Shown: positions 9,392 to 21,343, counted from the first letter of the stretch. The stretch: 64,000 nt of DNA from Thecaphora thlaspeos (GCA_900291925.1 UWYS01000012.1:310001-374000), one strand, 5' to 3'. Notes: generated by a model from the sequence alone, not told the origin. Numbers and translations are program-made.

Positions 9392-11116
9392 ATGCCCAAG
9401 ATTTACAAGGTAGGTCACCGCCGACATCGACGATGACGACGACGATGTCCGACCTCCCGAATCTGTGGGAAGTCCAAACGCCTCTGGTCTCTCTGTCTCT
9501 CTCGACCTCTGTCTTCCGCGACAGCAACTTCTTCGACCCTCGACCTCCGATTTTCCGCAACGGCGCTACGAGAAGGAGTGCCAGTCCTTAAAGCGCAAAG
9601 AACGTCCTCCCCGCACGAATATGGCATCTTCATGTTCGTGAAACGACGACGGATGCACGTACGTCCGCCCTCGACCTTCGACGATGCCTTTGCCTGACTT
9701 TAATGTGGTCTTGCCGCAGTCTCCGACCAGCGCACCAGCACACAGCGCGACGCTCGCATCCGACCTCTACAGACTATGGCCACCCTGACGCAAGAAGAGA
9801 CAGAGAGATCCAGAGCGGATGAGAGGACGGATTTTCTACAGGCGGGGGCCGCAGAGGCGTACATGTGGAAGGACAGTGCTGACGGGACCTATGCCCCCTT
9901 TGCTTTCCTGCCCCTCGCTGATCCTGTTTACTCCTGCAGCCAGGAAAGGTCGCGTGAGTGTCTTTGCGCATCGAGAGAAGGTCCTGTACTTGGATGCTCG
10001 CTCTGATAGGGTCGGTGTGCTGACCTTTTTGCGTTCTCCTCTGTATGCTCCTTCTGCCGTCTCGCCTGTAGCGTCGTCCTCCAGGGCCGTCACGCCGGTA
10101 AGAAGGCAAGTATCCCACCCAGCACCACCTGGATCTCTCACAAGCTGATGGTTTTCGGAGTGGATGGTAGCTGCGGGAAGGAGGAAGGCGGAAGGGCTGG
10201 AGGAAGTGCCAAGGTCAATCGATGCGACTTGCTCTGGAGATGGTCTCAAGGTTCAAAGGGATGCACCGTGAGACGATGAAGATCCGTCAGGGGTTGATCA
10301 CGCACGGCAGGTCACGTCTCTCGGGAAGGCGCCACGTCAAGGTTGGCCCTAGGACGTACGCGTCGATGCAGATCTTCGACCCAGATGGGACTGGTGACGG
10401 TTAGTCCGACCGCCGTGCAGCTCATCCGGGGACCGATATCGCTCTGCGTTGAACCTCTGCCACCCACACCTCTGCCGGATCTTCCTCGATGGAACCGGCA
10501 CGGACGGCGAAAGCAGTCTCGGAGAGACGCAGAATTTGCGCTCTCGAAGGCGGCGGGAGAACAAGGCGGAACGGCGGAATGGTGACTAGTGAAAGAACCT
10601 TGCTGGTCTAGCTGTAGGAGCGCACACCGGGGCAGCTGGCGAGGAACGGAATGTTGGGTTCTGACATCCAGCCCATGGCGCGAAGAAGGCATGTTCCTGG
10701 CCACGTTCCGAGGCGCACCTACTGACCGAAGCTACTACCCCCGTCCCATCCTCACCGCCGCCGCGCCACAGGTCGTCGTCATCAAGCAGTACGATGACGG
10801 CACCAAGAATAAGGGATTCCCCTTCATCATCGCCGCCGGCATCGAGCGATACCCCCTGAAGGTCACGCGCAATATGGGCAGCAAGAAGCTCGCCAAGCGC
10901 TCCAAAATCAAGCCCTTCATCAAGGTCATCAACTACAACCACCTGATGCCCACCCGGTACGCTCTGGAGCTCGAGGGACTAAAGGGACTCGTCTCGAACG
11001 ACACCTTCAAGGAGCCCTCGCAACGCACCGACTCGCTCAAGCAGATCCGATCCATCTTCGAGCAGAAGTACCAGAGCGGCAAGAACAAGTGGTTCTTCAC
11101 TCCCCTGCGATTTTAA
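9392..11116 (+). CDS. rpl27: 60S ribosomal protein L27 (eL27)
   Basis: eL27 is a large-subunit protein. Exons are 9392-9409 (18 nt), 9940-9953 (14 nt), 10072-10105 (34 nt) and 10772-11116, giving 136 residues, the normal family length. The joined N-terminus reads MPKIYKPGKVAVVLQGRHAG, matching the KOW-type start of eL27. The body has GIERYPLKVTRNMGSKKLAK and KPFIKVINYNHLMPTRYAL, and the end is KNKWFFTPLRF. Introns are 530, 118 and 666 bp. The third has a GC donor (AAG/GCAAGT). A nearby GTAAGA within the exon would give the wrong frame and lose the conserved GKK, so GC-AG splicing is required by the protein sequence. The long introns could host a small RNA, but I could not identify one. Confidence 0.94.
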
Positions 11117-11317
11117 AAGGATCGCCCGGATCTGTGGTTCCCCGTATTTCTCGTCACATTGCTCTTCTGTCTTGAACCCTTGTCCGCTTCTCTTTGCGCC
11201 ACCGATCGCACTTGACGGCGGCTAAAAGTCCCCCCCCCCCACCCCCTTTACGTCCGTGTCGAGGAGGAGCTGCTCGATGCGGACTGTTGTATGATCCAAC
11301 ATCCCAGCCCAACCCCG

Positions 11318-11344
11318 CACACACACACACACATACACACACAC
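11318..11344 (+). repeat. (CA)n microsatellite
   Basis: An ACAC repeat, interrupted once by T, downstream of rpl27. Confidence 0.8.
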
Positions 11345-11773
11345 CAACAACCAACCCAAAACTGTGCTGCCGCTCTTTGTTGTACAAATCATGGCAATAC
11401 AAAGACGGCATCGACTCAGAACTCTTTCTTTACCTTGTGTCGGGCCGCGGTGTGGATGAATGATGCTCGTGTAGCGCATCAAGACATCGATTGGGCAGGC
11501 CCGAAGCCGCTGACCCGTCTAGGCTGCGAAGGGCAGACGGACGCGTGAGCCGGTAGCGACGCCGCTCGTCGAGCTGTGTGGAAGCGGGGAACGGCATGCG
11601 CTAGCTATCAGCGGGGCAAGCTTGGGGGTCAGGCTCACAGTCGAGCAGCTTTACAGCCTGGAGGTAGAGAGCTTTGATAGATACGTTGTGATGCGTGCTG
11701 TGGTAGCGAGGGAGGGCGACGTCGTTTCTCCACCTTCCTCGCTCTTTCACGAGGGGGTAGGGCGCGTCGAGGC

Positions 11774-11788
11774 GGGGGGGGGGGGGGG
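11774..11788 (+). repeat. Poly-G tract (G15)
   Basis: A run of 15 G residues about 170 bp upstream of the next start codon. Confidence 0.8.
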
Positions 11789-11959
11789 ATGCACCTCGAA
11801 GGTGGGTTGACAAGTTAGCGTTGGCCACCCCATCATCCCCTTTAGACCCCACCCGCACTTCGCCTTACATTTTCATCCCCACTACGCCTTCATTTCGGAG
11901 ACGATCCGAACCGTTCCCCTTTGCCCGTGACGCACCCCACCGCAGCGCACAGACAGACA

Positions 11960-12962
11960 ATGCCAGCCGTCCGGACACGACCACGCGACGTGATAGTGCG
12001 CGTGACGAAGGTGGAGCCGTACAACAGCAACGACCAATCCAGCAGCAGCAACACAAAGACGAACGGGACATCCGCCTCCACGCTTCCCGCCCACGCTCCA
12101 GCCTTCTCGACCACGACGGTGGAGCTCGTAGGCGTCCCGCTTGACGGCGGGTCCATACACTCTTCCGTGACGGCACCGGAAAAGACGACGGACCCTGCTA
12201 CAGCCATCGCTGCTGCCTCGTCCTCCTCCTCCTCCACGCAGCTCAACTCTAAAGCATCACCGACTTCATCACAGACAACAACGGTGAGAACGACACAGGG
12301 TCAGGATAAGGAACAAGGGAACAACGACATGGCCAAGAAGAACGCTTCGACGCTGGGGTTCGTACTGGCGGAGAGGGAGGAGAAGGAGGCGGTCGGGCTG
12401 AGTAAGGCCAGTACGAGCTCGGCAGAATGGAACAGTCTGCTGGTCTGGGCCAGGAGGCAGAGGGGAGCCCAGTGGGACTCGGCGACGGCCGTGTAAGTCA
12501 ATCTCCCGGCTCGATCCGGTCTGCGGTTCGTCGTGCCGGCCTATCTAAAATGAGAAACTGACGATCCATCCCTTCTTCTGTAGATGGCAAGTGGACAAGT
12601 ACAGCGCGGAATACTACAGGTGAGCCCTTCACTTTCCCGCACATTTGCTCTTCCTCGACGACAGCTTCTCTTTCTCACCGGTCCCTCGCTTCCCTCTCTC
12701 TCCTCGCGCCCCGCAACACAGCTTCTGCAACGACCCCACGCAGTCCGTCCAACGCCAACCAAATCTGTCCCTCTCTGGCGGCCCATCCGACGGAACGTCG
12801 GTCGCAGCCGGTCTCTCGACCGATACAGAGGCAACAAAGATGAGCCTGGACGAAAACGAAGACGACAAGGGTCCCCTCCCGCGATCCTGGCGCGGCGGGA
12901 GCAGAGACGAGAGTCCGCCCCTCATCACACCCGGTCGCTCGGCGAGGTTGTTGAGGAAATAA
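11960..12962 (+). CDS. Uncharacterised protein
   Basis: I do not recognise this gene. Exons 11960-12492, 12584-12619 (36 nt) and 12722-12962 keep frame and give 269 residues. The first 130 residues are Ser/Thr/Ala-rich and look disordered. The best-structured part spans the small exon: SAEWNSLLVWARRQRGAQW, then VWQVDKYSAEYYRSFCNDP. It has regularly spaced aromatic residues and is likely the conserved core. The C-terminus is acidic, then basic. There is no signal peptide or membrane segment. An alternative acceptor for the last intron at 12664 is also in frame and would add 19 residues, with an intron of only 45 bp. The gene converges on cdc73. Confidence 0.6.
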
Positions 12963-13197
12963 CATGCTGGCCCTGCGACGGTGGATGGAAAGACTCTTCT
13001 CTAGGATCCACGTGCATCATGTTCTCTCTCTGCCGACGCTGCGTTCCTCTACTTCTTCCAATGGATCAGTCTTTGTGCAGTCAGACATTACTTAGGAATC
13101 GTATTGCATCCGCCTCTCAGCGCGGAACAGGACATGCCCGTGTTTTCTGCTCCTACAGCCAGACTGGACCGGTGGTGCTATGTAGGTGCCGGTCGGA

Positions 13198-14905
13198 CTA
13201 CATCAAGAGGTGCGGCTTCCGCCTCTGTGTCCACGTCTCCAAGGACCGCCAGAAGAAGGCGACGACCTGCTTGTCCGTGTGACGTTTTGTCCGATCCACC
13301 TGTGGCGGCGAGGTGCGAGGCAAGGCAAGGCAAGGCGAGGGCAGAGAGACACGTTTCAGCAAATCCGATGAACAGCCATGGCCCGGGAGAGTCAGATGTG
13401 CGCGAGAGGCTGGATCGGCACACTCACCTGAAGCTCTGTGACGTTCCACTCTCGCACGTTCGGGTTCTGCGGCTCGTTGTGCCATCGTACGTAGACGCCC
13501 ATGACTGCGATGAGGCGAGGTTGGACCGTGGCGAGGGAGAAGTCCTGTCAGTATCGAGCAACACGCTGAGGGGACGTGAGGTCGCAAACGAAACCCGCGC
13601 ACACTCACCATTCTTGAACAGATCCCTCGGTTCGACCCACTTGTATGTCTTGAACTGCCACGCCTGGCCCGTCGTAAAGACGGCCACGACGCGGTTCCAC
13701 GGATCCTGAGCGGCCCCGCCTGCCGCCATCACGTTTCCACCCAGACGGTTGACGGCCTCTGCATTGTCGACGACGAGGATGCGTCGGCCGATGCCCGTTC
13801 CGCCGCTGGCGCCCGCACCTCCTGCGACCCCACCCACCGTTACGCTGCCGCCGCCGCTGCTAGGTCCACCGCCCCGGGATGTGATCGAGACGACCAGGTC
13901 TGCTACGCCGCGCGCCCTCGTCCGCGCCTCTTCCGGCGAGACAAAGATGCCCTCCTCGAGGTACTGCTTGATGTTGAACATGTTGAGCAGCGAGGTGGGC
14001 GAGTTGGAGATGATGATGATGGGGTCCTGCGCACGCTGCCTCCTCGCCTGGCCCCCGGAGCTCGAGACGGAAAGCCTTGAAGACGACGAGGACATGCGCC
14101 CTTCGCTGCCGCCCGCCTTCCTCGCCGCTTCGAGCTTGACCGCAAACGCCTTGCGGAAGGCGGTGAAGTCGGTCACCTTGTTGGTGCCGATGCGGCTGAC
14201 GGCCGCACCGCCGTTTTGACTGGCCGAGCTGCCGCGTAGCGCGTCGTTTCGCGTCCTGAGAACCACCTCGTAGGTTACCTTGAGCCTCTTTACAAAGTCG
14301 ATGTCGGCTCGATTGGGGACATAGGGCCGCTTGACGCCCGCCGCCGTCTGTCCCGAAGCCTGGCCAGCGGCTGCAGCGGCTGCACCGCTCGCTCTTTCGG
14401 TCGCTCCACCGGCCGCAGCCTCTCCGGTCAGCGGAAGGACTCCGGGCCAATCGGTCCTCTTGCCCAATAGGAAGTCGAGGATACCATTCCTGTCCAGCGC
14501 CGGGATCGAGGCGACGCGGGCCGAAGCGGCCTGGGCGAGGTAGGAACCCGCTCGTTCATCGCGCAGCTTGACGGCCAGCAGGATGGCTTCGACGGAGAAG
14601 AACAGGTCAGGTTCCGCTTCGAGGGAAGGCGGCGAGTCCGAGCCTAGGCGAGAGGCGAGCGTCTCTTTGGATCGCGCGAGGCGTGTCGGCTGGGTTTTGG
14701 TGAAGGTGATGGGCTCCGCGGTCGAGGACGATGAGGCGGAGGAAGGTGACACCTGGACCGTCTGTGCCTGGATGATACCGTCTACGGGTGAGCCTGCTGC
14801 ATCGAGGAAGGTGAAGGCGGAGAGAGGGTCGGCAGGATTGGATCGGATGGCCGATAGGAGCGTCTGCAGGGCATCCTGCTGCTGCCGTTGCTGCTCAGAA
14901 GTCAT
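13198..14905 (-). CDS. cdc73: Paf1 complex subunit Cdc73 (parafibromin)
   Basis: Cdc73 is a Paf1-complex subunit that binds the RNA polymerase II tail and supports elongation and histone marks. Exons on the minus strand are 14905-13609, 13504-13428 and 13299-13198, giving 491 residues. The N-terminal half has the family's TRLARSKETLASRL and SVEAILLAVKLRDERAGSYL. The C-terminal Ras-like Cdc73 domain starts at DPIIIISNSPTSLLNMFNIK and continues with VVAVFTTGQAWQFKTYKWVE. After splicing it reads VMGVYVRWHNEPQNPNVREW and ends with DKQVVAFFWRSLETW. Phases 1 and 0 close exactly. Low-complexity Gly/Ala stretches separate the parts. It converges on the unknown gene at 11960 and lies head-to-tail downstream of the ArfGAP gene, on the same strand. 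Confidence 0.95.
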
Positions 14906-15532
14906 ACTGGGCGAGTACGGTCGGTGACGTGTGAGCGGCAGGCAGGCAGGCTGAGTGATTTCGCAAGCAGCAGCGAGGATGGTGACGGGAAGCTGATGGT
15001 GGTGTGGTGGTATGTAGGATATAACAAGGAAGAGCAGCGGAAGGGCGGAGAAGAACCAACGGAGGCAGACCGTCGCGGGCGTCGTGTGGAGACTTGGCAG
15101 CCCATTCGCGACCCTGAAGGCCGGGCTTCTCGAATTCGGAGCCGACACCGCACCATCTCAAATTGGCCAACGCACCGTCTCCATCGACTCGACGATGCTC
15201 GCCAGCTCCTTTTTCCCGGCTTCTAATGGAGTGGATGCACGGTGTATCGCATACACGAACAGCAGGATGACCTGGCAAAGAATCCTCATGATTCGGACAT
15301 ATTGTTCGCGTCGCTAGGAGAGGGCGTGCACGGCTCTCTCTCTCTCTCTCTCCTCCCTACCTCTCACATGCTGTTGTGAAAGGGTCGCTGTCCCACCTTC
15401 CCTGTTCGCAGGTCTAGCCCGACTTGGCCCCCGAACCATCCGCAGATCGAAGCCAACCACGAGACAGTGAGCACGAACCCTGGCCTCGTCTAGCCTTCTT
15501 TAATTATCCGCTTTGCGCTCACTCGACCCTTC
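14906..15532. other. Intergenic, cdc73 promoter region
   Basis: 627 bp between the ArfGAP stop codon and the cdc73 start, both on the minus strand. A (TC)n tract lies at about 15333-15352. I see no gene. Confidence 0.45.
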
Positions 15533-16992
15533 CTACTTGGAGTCGCCCCAGATGTCGGCAAAGGCGTCGTTCTTTGGCGGGGCCTTGGCCTGTTGCGGCG
15601 ACGTGCTGCTGGTGCCCCAAACGTCCTGCGTGTCGAAGAGTCCGTTCCCGCCGCCAGCCGCGTTCGACTTCGGGGCAGTCGACGTGCCCCAGATGCTCCC
15701 AGCGGCTCCGCTCCCTGAATTGACATCGGTCGCCGTCGCCCAGGGATCTGCTGTCGCACCACTGTTGGACCCGACACTCAAGCCGCTGACGCTCTTGGTA
15801 ATATCGGAAGCGCTGGCGCCCGAGCTCATTGCGCCAAAGATGCCGTTCTCGCGGACGGAGGTCTGCATGCTGTCGGGCTTAGCAGCGAACAGGCTCATGA
15901 TGTCATTCTTGGCTCGAGGTGCGCCGCCGCTGCCGGTACCTGTCAAGGTCGGGCTGATGGCGGAAGTCGATCCGGCCGGCTCGTGCCAGTCCAGGTCGAA
16001 GATGCCGCCACCGCCGCCGGACGCTTTGGGCGCGGGTGCAGGTGCAGACTTGGTCGTCGGCTGTTGCGCAGGTGCCGGCGGATCGTCGAGCAGATTCGAT
16101 CCCGCCGCCGAGGCTACTGGCGGGGCCGGGGATGCTTCCGAGAGCAGGTCGATGGGGTTGGAGCGTGCAGACGGGGCCGCGACCGCCGATGCCTGTCGCG
16201 CAATGATCCAGAGAGGACGAGCGATCAACGAAGGCGTTCAATGAGGTTAGCGAGGGAGACAGCCTGGAGATGAGATCTGCGCAGCGACTGGAGCCTGTTG
16301 CTCACCTGAGGCGCCGCGGCGGCGGCTGGTGCAGAGTCTGGATCCAGGCTGGAGGGGTCAGAGGGAGGCGGTCCATCCTTGGCCCAGCGTCGCGAGTCGT
16401 ACTGGACAGTTGGTATGAAAGAGAGACGGGATCAATCACGGCCGCTTTCGTCGCTCAGCACGTCTCGGACCACGCTTGGGGTTGCGCTACCATGAGGAAT
16501 CGCGGATTTGACCCAACTCACCTTGCTGCGAATGAAGCTCTCGACCTTGTGCTCCGGAGGAGCGTGGCCGCTCTTGAGGTGCGCCTCCCAGTACAAGTTG
16601 CAGCGCTTGTTGCCCCACTTCTGCATCGACTCCATCTGCTCCGGAGTCCAAATGTCGAGGTCGATCGACTTGACTGCAACAGGGAAGGACACAGCACGAG
16701 TTCGGAAAGCGGAGGGAATATGGCTCCATAATGTCAGTCGATGCTATCATGCGATACGTTCCAGAAGGGCCTGTATCCTCCACGTACCCTTGCTGATGTG
16801 GGTGCCCATTGATCGGTGAATGCCAGAGCATCGGATGCACAAGAAGCAGCCGATGTTCCAAGAGGCCCATCGCGGGTCGTGGCGCTTGCAGTCAGCGCAG
16901 ACCTTGTTGTCGGGGTGCTTGACGAGCGTCCTCAGGATCTTGGCGTTGGCATCGTTCTGCGCCTTGGACTGGGCGGGACGACCGTAAGACAT
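15533..16992 (-). CDS. ArfGAP protein, Age2/SMAP type
   Basis: GTPase-activating protein for Arf GTPases in post-Golgi and endosomal traffic. Exons on the minus strand are 16992-16788, 16673-16522, 16401-16306 and 16192-15533, giving 370 residues. The N-terminal ArfGAP zinc finger is complete: CADC, 16 residues, CIRC, followed by [12 protein letters not shown] with the arginine finger. It continues across the first splice as [20 protein letters not shown]. After the domain the chain is low in complexity, with short adaptor-type motifs: DLLSE and NLLDD (clathrin-box like), DPWATA, and [11 protein letters not shown] at the C-terminus. This domain order matches S. cerevisiae Age2 and animal SMAP1/2. 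Which of the two is the true orthologue is not decided here. Confidence 0.88.
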
Positions 16993-17939
16993 GGCGGTGG
17001 CGAGTGGTGGTCGCGATGCAAGGCAGCCGGAGAGAGGTATACTTGATACAATGCAATCGAGAAGCCTGGCGCGGCGGCGGGAGCGAAGCTGGAGGGTATG
17101 TACGGTGTCGCGAGGTGCTGAAGTCGGAGGAGGGATCTCGTGCGGCGAAGTCGAGGAGAGGTGGGTGCGTTCTTCGAAGAGAGCCAGGCTAGGCAGGCCG
17201 GGCGCGGCACCTGCCAATTTCTGAGGCCGCCCGCCCGGACGCACGGGCTTCCCTCAACTCGGGCGGCGCGGCGCAAGGCCGGCCGATACGTCAGCTTGCC
17301 ACCCTGGCCCCCTCGCCTGCCACCTGAGAGAACGCTTTGCCCCTTATGATTCTCATTGTCGCCAGACTACGCCACGACTTGACATGGCACCTTCTACACG
17401 GATTATTTCGCAACGACATATGAGGCAGTCTGCGACTTCATCGTGTATTGCAGTCGAAGCTCTCGAGTTTACAGGGTGCCGCAGAGGCGGTGGAACGCGT
17501 TGCGGGTAGCTACGATTAGAAAGAGTCCGAACAAGGGCGCCGCGGGCACCTTGCCGGACAATGCATACTGGTGGTGTCCTTCCCGTGACGAGAGGCGCGA
17601 GACTGAGATTGGGAAGAGATCCGGGGACGATGGGATGATGCGACACGATACCCATGACTTGCTGATGAGGAGGACAAAAGAGACTGCGGGGAGACTGCGG
17701 AGATTTAGATGCTAGGCTTAGGGCCGCCAGACGGCGTGCCGGAGGGAGGTCATGTTTGTGAAGAGAGAGAGAGAGAGAGAGAGAGAGGGAAGAGGGAAGA
17801 GAGAGCAGAGGAGGGACGAGTGCGGGGAGGGAGGTTACGTAGGAGGATCAAGGGAAGACTAGGAAATGCTGTGTGTCCGTGCCCAGGTGGAGACGATTAA
17901 GGTATGGGAAGCTGCGTTGCTCCACGGGTAGCCGCGCCG
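16993..17939. other. Intergenic, ArfGAP promoter and Med11-like 3' side
   Basis: 947 bp on the upstream side of the ArfGAP gene and the downstream side of the next minus-strand gene. It holds a (GA)n run at about 17762-17787. I found no convincing gene. Confidence 0.45.
17762..17787 (+). repeat. (GA)n microsatellite
   Basis: About thirteen GA units in intergenic DNA. Confidence 0.85.
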
Positions 17940-18935
17940 CTACAACGAGAGGCCGTTGGCTTTCAGCAGCGCTTGCAGGAGGAGCTTGTCCGTCTCGGCA
18001 CCCTTGCGCAAGGCCTCGACGATGGTAGCATCTTCGGCCTGCGGGTGGCTCTGCGCCGACGACTGCTGCGCTGCAGCAGGCTTGTCCGGCGAGGCGCTGA
18101 GGCTCTGTTCGACCTTCTGCAGGGATCGCGAGAGTTCCTTCCAGTTGCGCTCCCTTTCCCTGAGCGCATGAATGCTGAGCGTCTTGTCCAGCGCCGGGAG
18201 CTGAGACCGCTTGGTGGCGGCGCTCGTCGTGGGCGGCAGCTTGAATGTAGCGCCGTCGCTGCCAGAAATGTCGACGAATGCGTTCATCAACGAGAGGGAG
18301 TGACCCTGGCCCGCGGATCCCGCCAGGCCGGACGCCCTCGCCTCGGGACCCGCCGGCGCCGCCAGGGGAGCGAGCTGCGCCTCACGAAGGTGCCGCATCG
18401 CCGAGCGCATTGTATACTGGACCTCGTTGAGGATGCTGAACCAGCTCTGCGCACGGATCTCAAAGGCCTTGGCGCCGTACGACGGGACATCCGGCGATGT
18501 CGACGGGACCGCTGCGTCGGCCGTCTGCAAGCCATCCGGAAGCAGCGCGCACATCGACTCGGCCGCCTGCGATAGCAGCGCCGCAAGTCGCTGCGAGCGT
18601 AATGGCGTATGAAGAAGTTGTCGTCAGCAACATGAGGGAGCGAGCGCATCGTGTGGGACAGCCCGAGGATCCCGAGTATGCTTGCTCCGTGGCGCACTTA
18701 CCTCGTCTGCTTGCATCAGAAGCATGATCTGCTCGTCGGTTTTCTTGTTGGTTCGTGTCTGCTCGAGCTCGATCCGGAGCGCGTGTGCCGCCCGCCTCTC
18801 ATGCTGGAGCTGGCCGTACTTGGTCTCAATTCTCTGCTTCTGCAGGCGCAGCTGCATCGACTCTGGCAGGTCGTTGGTGGCCGTAGAGTTGCCCGTCTGG
18901 TCGCAGGGTGCTACGGCAGGAGCTGTCGCCGCCAT
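17940..18935 (-). CDS. Coiled-coil protein, candidate Mediator Med11
   Basis: Exons on the minus strand are 18935-18702 and 18590-17940, phase 0, giving 294 residues. The first exon ends in a helix (LRLQKQRIETKYGQLQHERR) and a basic/acidic coil. After the splice the text reads MQADERLAALLSQAAESMCA, a spacer, then IRAQSWFSILNEVQYTMRSA and MRHLREAQLAPL. The pairing of a helix with LL-x-x-A and a second amphipathic helix ending in a RxLREA-like motif resembles fungal Med11, which forms a four-helix bundle with Med22 in the Mediator head. This is similarity by eye. Med11 proteins I know are 110-200 residues, so this one would have extra tails. It could instead be another helical nuclear or kinetochore protein. 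Confidence 0.6.
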
Positions 18936-21221
18936 CTTGCCGATGTGTGGAATGAGACTGCGGGATGCGCAGCTGCTTGGCTGGGTACGAGATGGGAAGG
19001 AGGTCGGGCACGAAGAAAGCCGACGACAGCGCTCGGATGCGCACGGGTGCAAGCAGCAGTATGCGGAGAGCGAGGTGGACAGGGTCAGGATCCGGAGCGC
19101 TTGGCAGCCGAAGATGCAAGTTTGCACGGAACCGTGAAAGACTGTATGCTGGGAAAGCTGCGTGGACCACTGTTGTGGAGACAGAGGATATTGCTGGTGG
19201 ATGTGAGGGTGCAAGACGCGAATGGAGAGGCTGACAGATGGAAGTGTCGGACGCGACTGTGGAAGGATGACGAGAGAGCACTGCCGGGCGAGCACGCGAG
19301 GCCGATATTGTTTTTGAGATAGGTGGTGAGCGTTGCGATGGTGACGGTGATGATGGGGGTGAGGGGGGATGGGGGGAGGAGGAGGAGGAGGCGGCGGCGA
19401 GGGACGCTCGGGAAGCGGGCGCGATCGAAGCGCGCCTATCACTTAGGCTATATTTCCAGGCTACTGGTAGAGGCCTTGTCGTGCAGGGCGAGGACACGCA
19501 CCACGAGGGCCTCGCTGCCTGCCTGTCAGCTGCACTTGACTCTTTCCTGACTGCACAGCTCTTTACATACCCTCGCCCGCCCGCCGACGGCGGCCAGCCC
19601 CTGGCCCAGCCCCACCCTCCTCCCACGACGATCGCCGTGATGCTGCGCCCTGTCTTGAGCTCCGTGACGTTCCTTGTTATTCCTCCTCACCCCACCTCCT
19701 TGTCTTCCCTGTCAGTGCACAAATTTGACTATGTAGTCTGGGCGAAAGAACGCGCCGGCGCTGGGCGCCAGCTCTCGTCTACGCGGAGAAAGGGGCGGTA
19801 AAGCCGCAGACCCCACAGCCGATCTCGACGATGCTTGCAGGCACCACGAATCCATACCCCTTCGCCCCCCTGTCCCGCGACGACCACAGTTGTGAAGCAT
19901 TTTCGCGAGCGGAGCGCCGACCCTCTCTGACATCGTCGTGTCGCAGGCGTATGCCCGATTGGATGGAGATGGGGGCGAGGACCTTGGATCGCCGCCGAAG
20001 CTTGACCGAGGTTTCATGCCTACCACGAGCCGCCCGTTGGCTTCTGACCACGGGATGAGGGACGTCACATCGAGACAAAAGGAAGCACCGTCCTATGTAC
20101 GGCTCCATGCTCCCCGAGGCGACCCGTTTACGAGCAGCGCCCGAACGGGGCTTTGTACAGCAAGGGAGCCGCACCGACAGTCCAAAGGCGTGGATTCAGC
20201 ACGAAAAGGTATATGTGCAACCGCTCCGTCTAGGCACCAAAGCCGTCGGACAAGTGCAGCGTCGCCGAAATCGCAAGAGAGAACAAAAGGCCGCCGTCGT
20301 GCTTCTTCGAGCTCCTCAACGCCGTAGACGAGGTGTTTTTCCGGGCCGCACTCGACCTCGGGGTTCGAGCGACTTCGATGGCCCAGCAGGATGCGAGCTG
20401 GGCTCAGCTGCTCGCGTCTCAGATGACGACGAGAGTCGCAGCAGGCGTATTGTAAGTAGTGGAGTGTCTCCGCCCCCTCCGGCCTCGAGACTTCCCGTGC
20501 CCAGCCTGTGACTTTCCGGGGTGCAGTCGCCTTCGACGACGCATGCCGTGGCCACACGAGAACACCCTTGCTAGACGCTTTCACACAGCAACGAGCGGCG
20601 ACGGAGGGTAGGCACAGTTTCAGCCAGACTCCACACGATCCGACGGGCTGGAACGCCTGCGCATGATGTGGCTGTGGTGGTGGTGGTGGCGGTGATGCTG
20701 TCGAATGGCGTCGGGACGATCGTGACGAGCGAGGCTAGAGCGTCTCGATGGAGCCGTTGGGATCGAAGCGGCCCTCGACCGGGCGCGGCGCGTTGTCGTT
20801 CGAAACATACAGGGTCCTCCAAGGATGCTTCCAGGGATAGCCCTGTATCACATGGCGGGGCGTGGCATGGCCCAGTGGAGCGGGCCGGAGCCAGCATGAG
20901 ATCGCTGGCAGCGTCGCTCGCCTCGCCGACGAGATCGGTGCCGTCGCCACTGCTCCGCCTGTCTCCCCGTCGCCATCAGCGCCGTGAAGCATCTCAAGGC
21001 CTAGCGACTCCTTTGCCGCCTGTTGCACCTCACCCATCCTGAACTTCCCGGGCGCCCCTCCGGGCCGTGTCAGGGGCGAGCCGAGATATCAATTCCACTT
21101 TGCGCCGCCCTCGCTCTTCCTCGCCGAATCATGGACAACGTCGCAAGCTCGGTGAATGGCGGTTCACGTTCCTATGAAGTTTTATCAATGGTATATATAT
21201 TTTATGAATTTTTGTGCAAAC
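18936..21221. other. 2.3-kb gene-poor interval
   Basis: This lies between the Med11-like gene and the 5S rRNA gene. Short open frames on both strands have no recognisable domain and no splice support. I see nothing I can name apart from the TATA-like stretch just before the 5S gene. Confidence 0.45.
21192..21204 (+). promoter_or_regulatory. TATA-like box upstream of 5S rRNA
   Basis: TATATATATTTTA lies about 18-30 bp before the 5S 5' end and is strikingly AT-rich in GC-rich surroundings. Upstream TATA elements help Pol III genes in several fungi; function here is inferred. Confidence 0.5.
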
Positions 21222-21339
21222 ATCTGCGGCCATAGGACTTTGAAAGCACTGCATCCCGTCCGATCTGCAAAGTTAAGCAAGGTATCGCTCAGCTAGTACC
21301 CCGTTGGGGGACCTCGTGGGAATCCTGAGTGCTGCAGTT
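21222..21339 (+). rRNA. 5S ribosomal RNA
   Basis: 118 nt with the eukaryotic 5S core: GCACTGCATCCCGTCCGATC, then AAAGTTAAGCAA, GTACC, GGGGGACC and GTGGGAATCCTG. The two ends pair to form helix I (ATCTGCGGC with GCTGCAGTT, one mismatch). The internal control region (A box AAGTTAAGCA and C box around GTACC...GGGGGACC) is present. A T5 run at 21344-21348 is the likely terminator. It stands alone, with no 18S, 5.8S or 28S nearby, so it belongs to a dispersed 5S set. Confidence 0.95.
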
Positions 21340-21343
21340 GACC

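Larger units (their letters stand above)
11117..11959. other. Intergenic with simple repeats
   Basis: 843 bp between rpl27 and the next plus-strand gene. It holds a C11 run at 11230-11240, a CA-rich tract at about 11318-11344 and a G15 run at 11774-11788. I see no gene. Confidence 0.45.

Noticed and set aside
10098..10105. GTAAGA inside rpl27 exon 3 as a canonical donor
   Set aside because: It shifts frame and removes the conserved GKK residues.
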